64,000 nucleotides of DNA from an uncultured Desulfobacter sp. (GTDB taxonomy: Bacteria; Desulfobacterota; Desulfobacteria; Desulfobacterales; Desulfobacteraceae). Every line of letters starts with the position of its first letter. The stretch's first letter is position 1. Below, piece after piece: positions 63,542 to 64,000 of the stretch. The position numbers and the translations under genes were made by a program. Under the pieces are notes generated by a model. The model was not told where the DNA came from, did not search any database, and saw nothing but the letters and a program-made list of their open reading frames with translations. The stretch is from the NCBI RefSeq assembly GCF_963666675.1, contig NZ_OY762929.1:3720001-3784000 (forward strand). The letters run 5' to 3'.

Positions 63542-63618
63542 TGGTCGGGACGACTGGATTTGAACCAGCGACCACTTGTCCCCCAGACAAGTGCGCTACC
63601 AGGCTGCGCTACGTCCCG
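63542..63618 (-). tRNA. tRNA-Pro (GGG)
   Basis: 77 nt with encoded CCA. Acceptor stem CGGGACG pairs with CGTCCCG; anticodon stem CTTGT/ACAAG closes the loop CTGGGGG, giving anticodon GGG. Neighbour of an integrase fragment. Confidence 0.95.
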
Positions 63619-63831
63619 CTTAAAGCAACGTCGGTGTATTTACCACTTCCATTTATGGGTGTCAACAACGATTATTATTTTTCCAATAAAACCCTAAAAA
63701 TAATTTCTCACAACAGATTCAATTCGGTTTTAATACGAACTAAATAACCTCATTAAACATTGATTTTTTAAGACTTTATCATCAAAACACCATTCATGAA
63801 CAACCCAAAGCCTCTATTTGTAATAAAATCT

Positions 63832-64000
63832 TTATAACCAAATAGGGTGTATTTCATTGACGCTATCTTTTATTTCCTTAACTGTGGTTGAAAGTCTGAA
63901 ATACATTAGCGCCATACCGACATTATGAGCCAATACCTGTAGAAAAGAAAGATCCTCCTCCGAAAGGTCCAGTACCGTTGAATGATAAATTCTAAGAGCG
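63832..64000 (-). CDS. GAF-domain protein, C-terminal end (rest beyond window)
   Basis: Minus-strand frame open at the window edge and ending at 63832. The visible 55 residues include LSEEDLSFLQVLAHNVGMAL, the last helix of a GAF domain, then a short tail ending in a Trp-Leu pair. A sensor or regulatory protein; the effector domain, if any, would precede this part. Confidence 0.6.
   Translation of the reverse strand, partial: ALRIYHSTVLDLSEEDLSFLQVLAHNVGMALMYFRLSTTVKEIKDSVNEIHPIWL

Overview
The window looks like a chromosome segment from a Gram-negative, strictly anaerobic delta-proteobacterium, most like the Desulfobacteraceae (sulfate reducers). This is an inference from gene content. It carries a complete Rnf ion-pumping ferredoxin:NAD+ oxidoreductase, a polyferredoxin/DUF362 pair, the selenocysteine factor SelB, a Mn-dependent family II pyrophosphatase, a branched-chain amino acid ABC transporter and an acyl-CoA ligase. 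Kdo-type sugar genes point to a lipopolysaccharide outer membrane. No rRNA, replication origin or sulfate-reduction gene lies in the window.

Layout. 1-3.1 kb: a FecR / OmpA-lipoprotein / CHASE2 sensor operon, the last gene cut by the window edge, then a PNPOx-like protein. 3.3-5.4 kb: tRNA-Leu with a tyrosine integrase against its 3' end, followed by what reads as an integron gene cassette (frameshifted Tae4-like amidase, small membrane protein, attC site). 5.5-16.5 kb: LysR with a divergent aldo/keto reductase, tRNA-fMet, RNase H-like protein, YaiI, MFS carrier, YchF, and the polyferredoxin plus DUF362 pair. 16.8-24 kb: a small unknown gene, livKHMGF and an aminopeptidase P. 24-27.4 kb: a PilB/GspE ATPase with an HDOD protein, and a LOG-family enzyme. 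27.4-32.8 kb: rnfCDGEAB on the minus strand behind a good sigma70-type promoter. 33-39.5 kb: flavodoxin, serC-serA, acyl-CoA ligase, pyrophosphatase. 40-47.2 kb: an SbcD/SbcC-like pair, a universal stress protein, a striking array of four tandem ~92-nt structured repeats, a cytidylate-kinase-like protein and tRNA-His. 47.3-52 kb: a 58-aa membrane protein, selB, hemW and a second radical SAM gene. 52.2-56.3 kb: kdnA-kdnB-kdsB plus a glycosyltransferase, the route to 8-amino-Kdo. 56.5-63.6 kb: an accessory zone with a RelE/HigA-type toxin-antitoxin pair, a three-gene DDE transposon, an attC site behind a quinone-reductase-like gene, a putative papain-fold effector with a lipoprotein partner, a group II intron 3' fragment, and an integrase C-terminal fragment beside tRNA-Pro. 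The window ends inside a GAF-domain gene.

How the parts fit. The central 7-56 kb is ordinary core genome: energy conservation (Rnf, polyferredoxin, pyrophosphatase), amino acid uptake and serine synthesis, envelope sugar synthesis. Both ends are recombination-active and tied to tRNA genes. The two attC-like sites lie about 56 kb apart with no integron integrase between them, suggesting dispersed cassettes, and at least one, probably two, carry antibacterial amidase-type effectors. The least explained structure is the repeat array at 45.4-45.8 kb, whose hairpins are kept by paired base changes between units.
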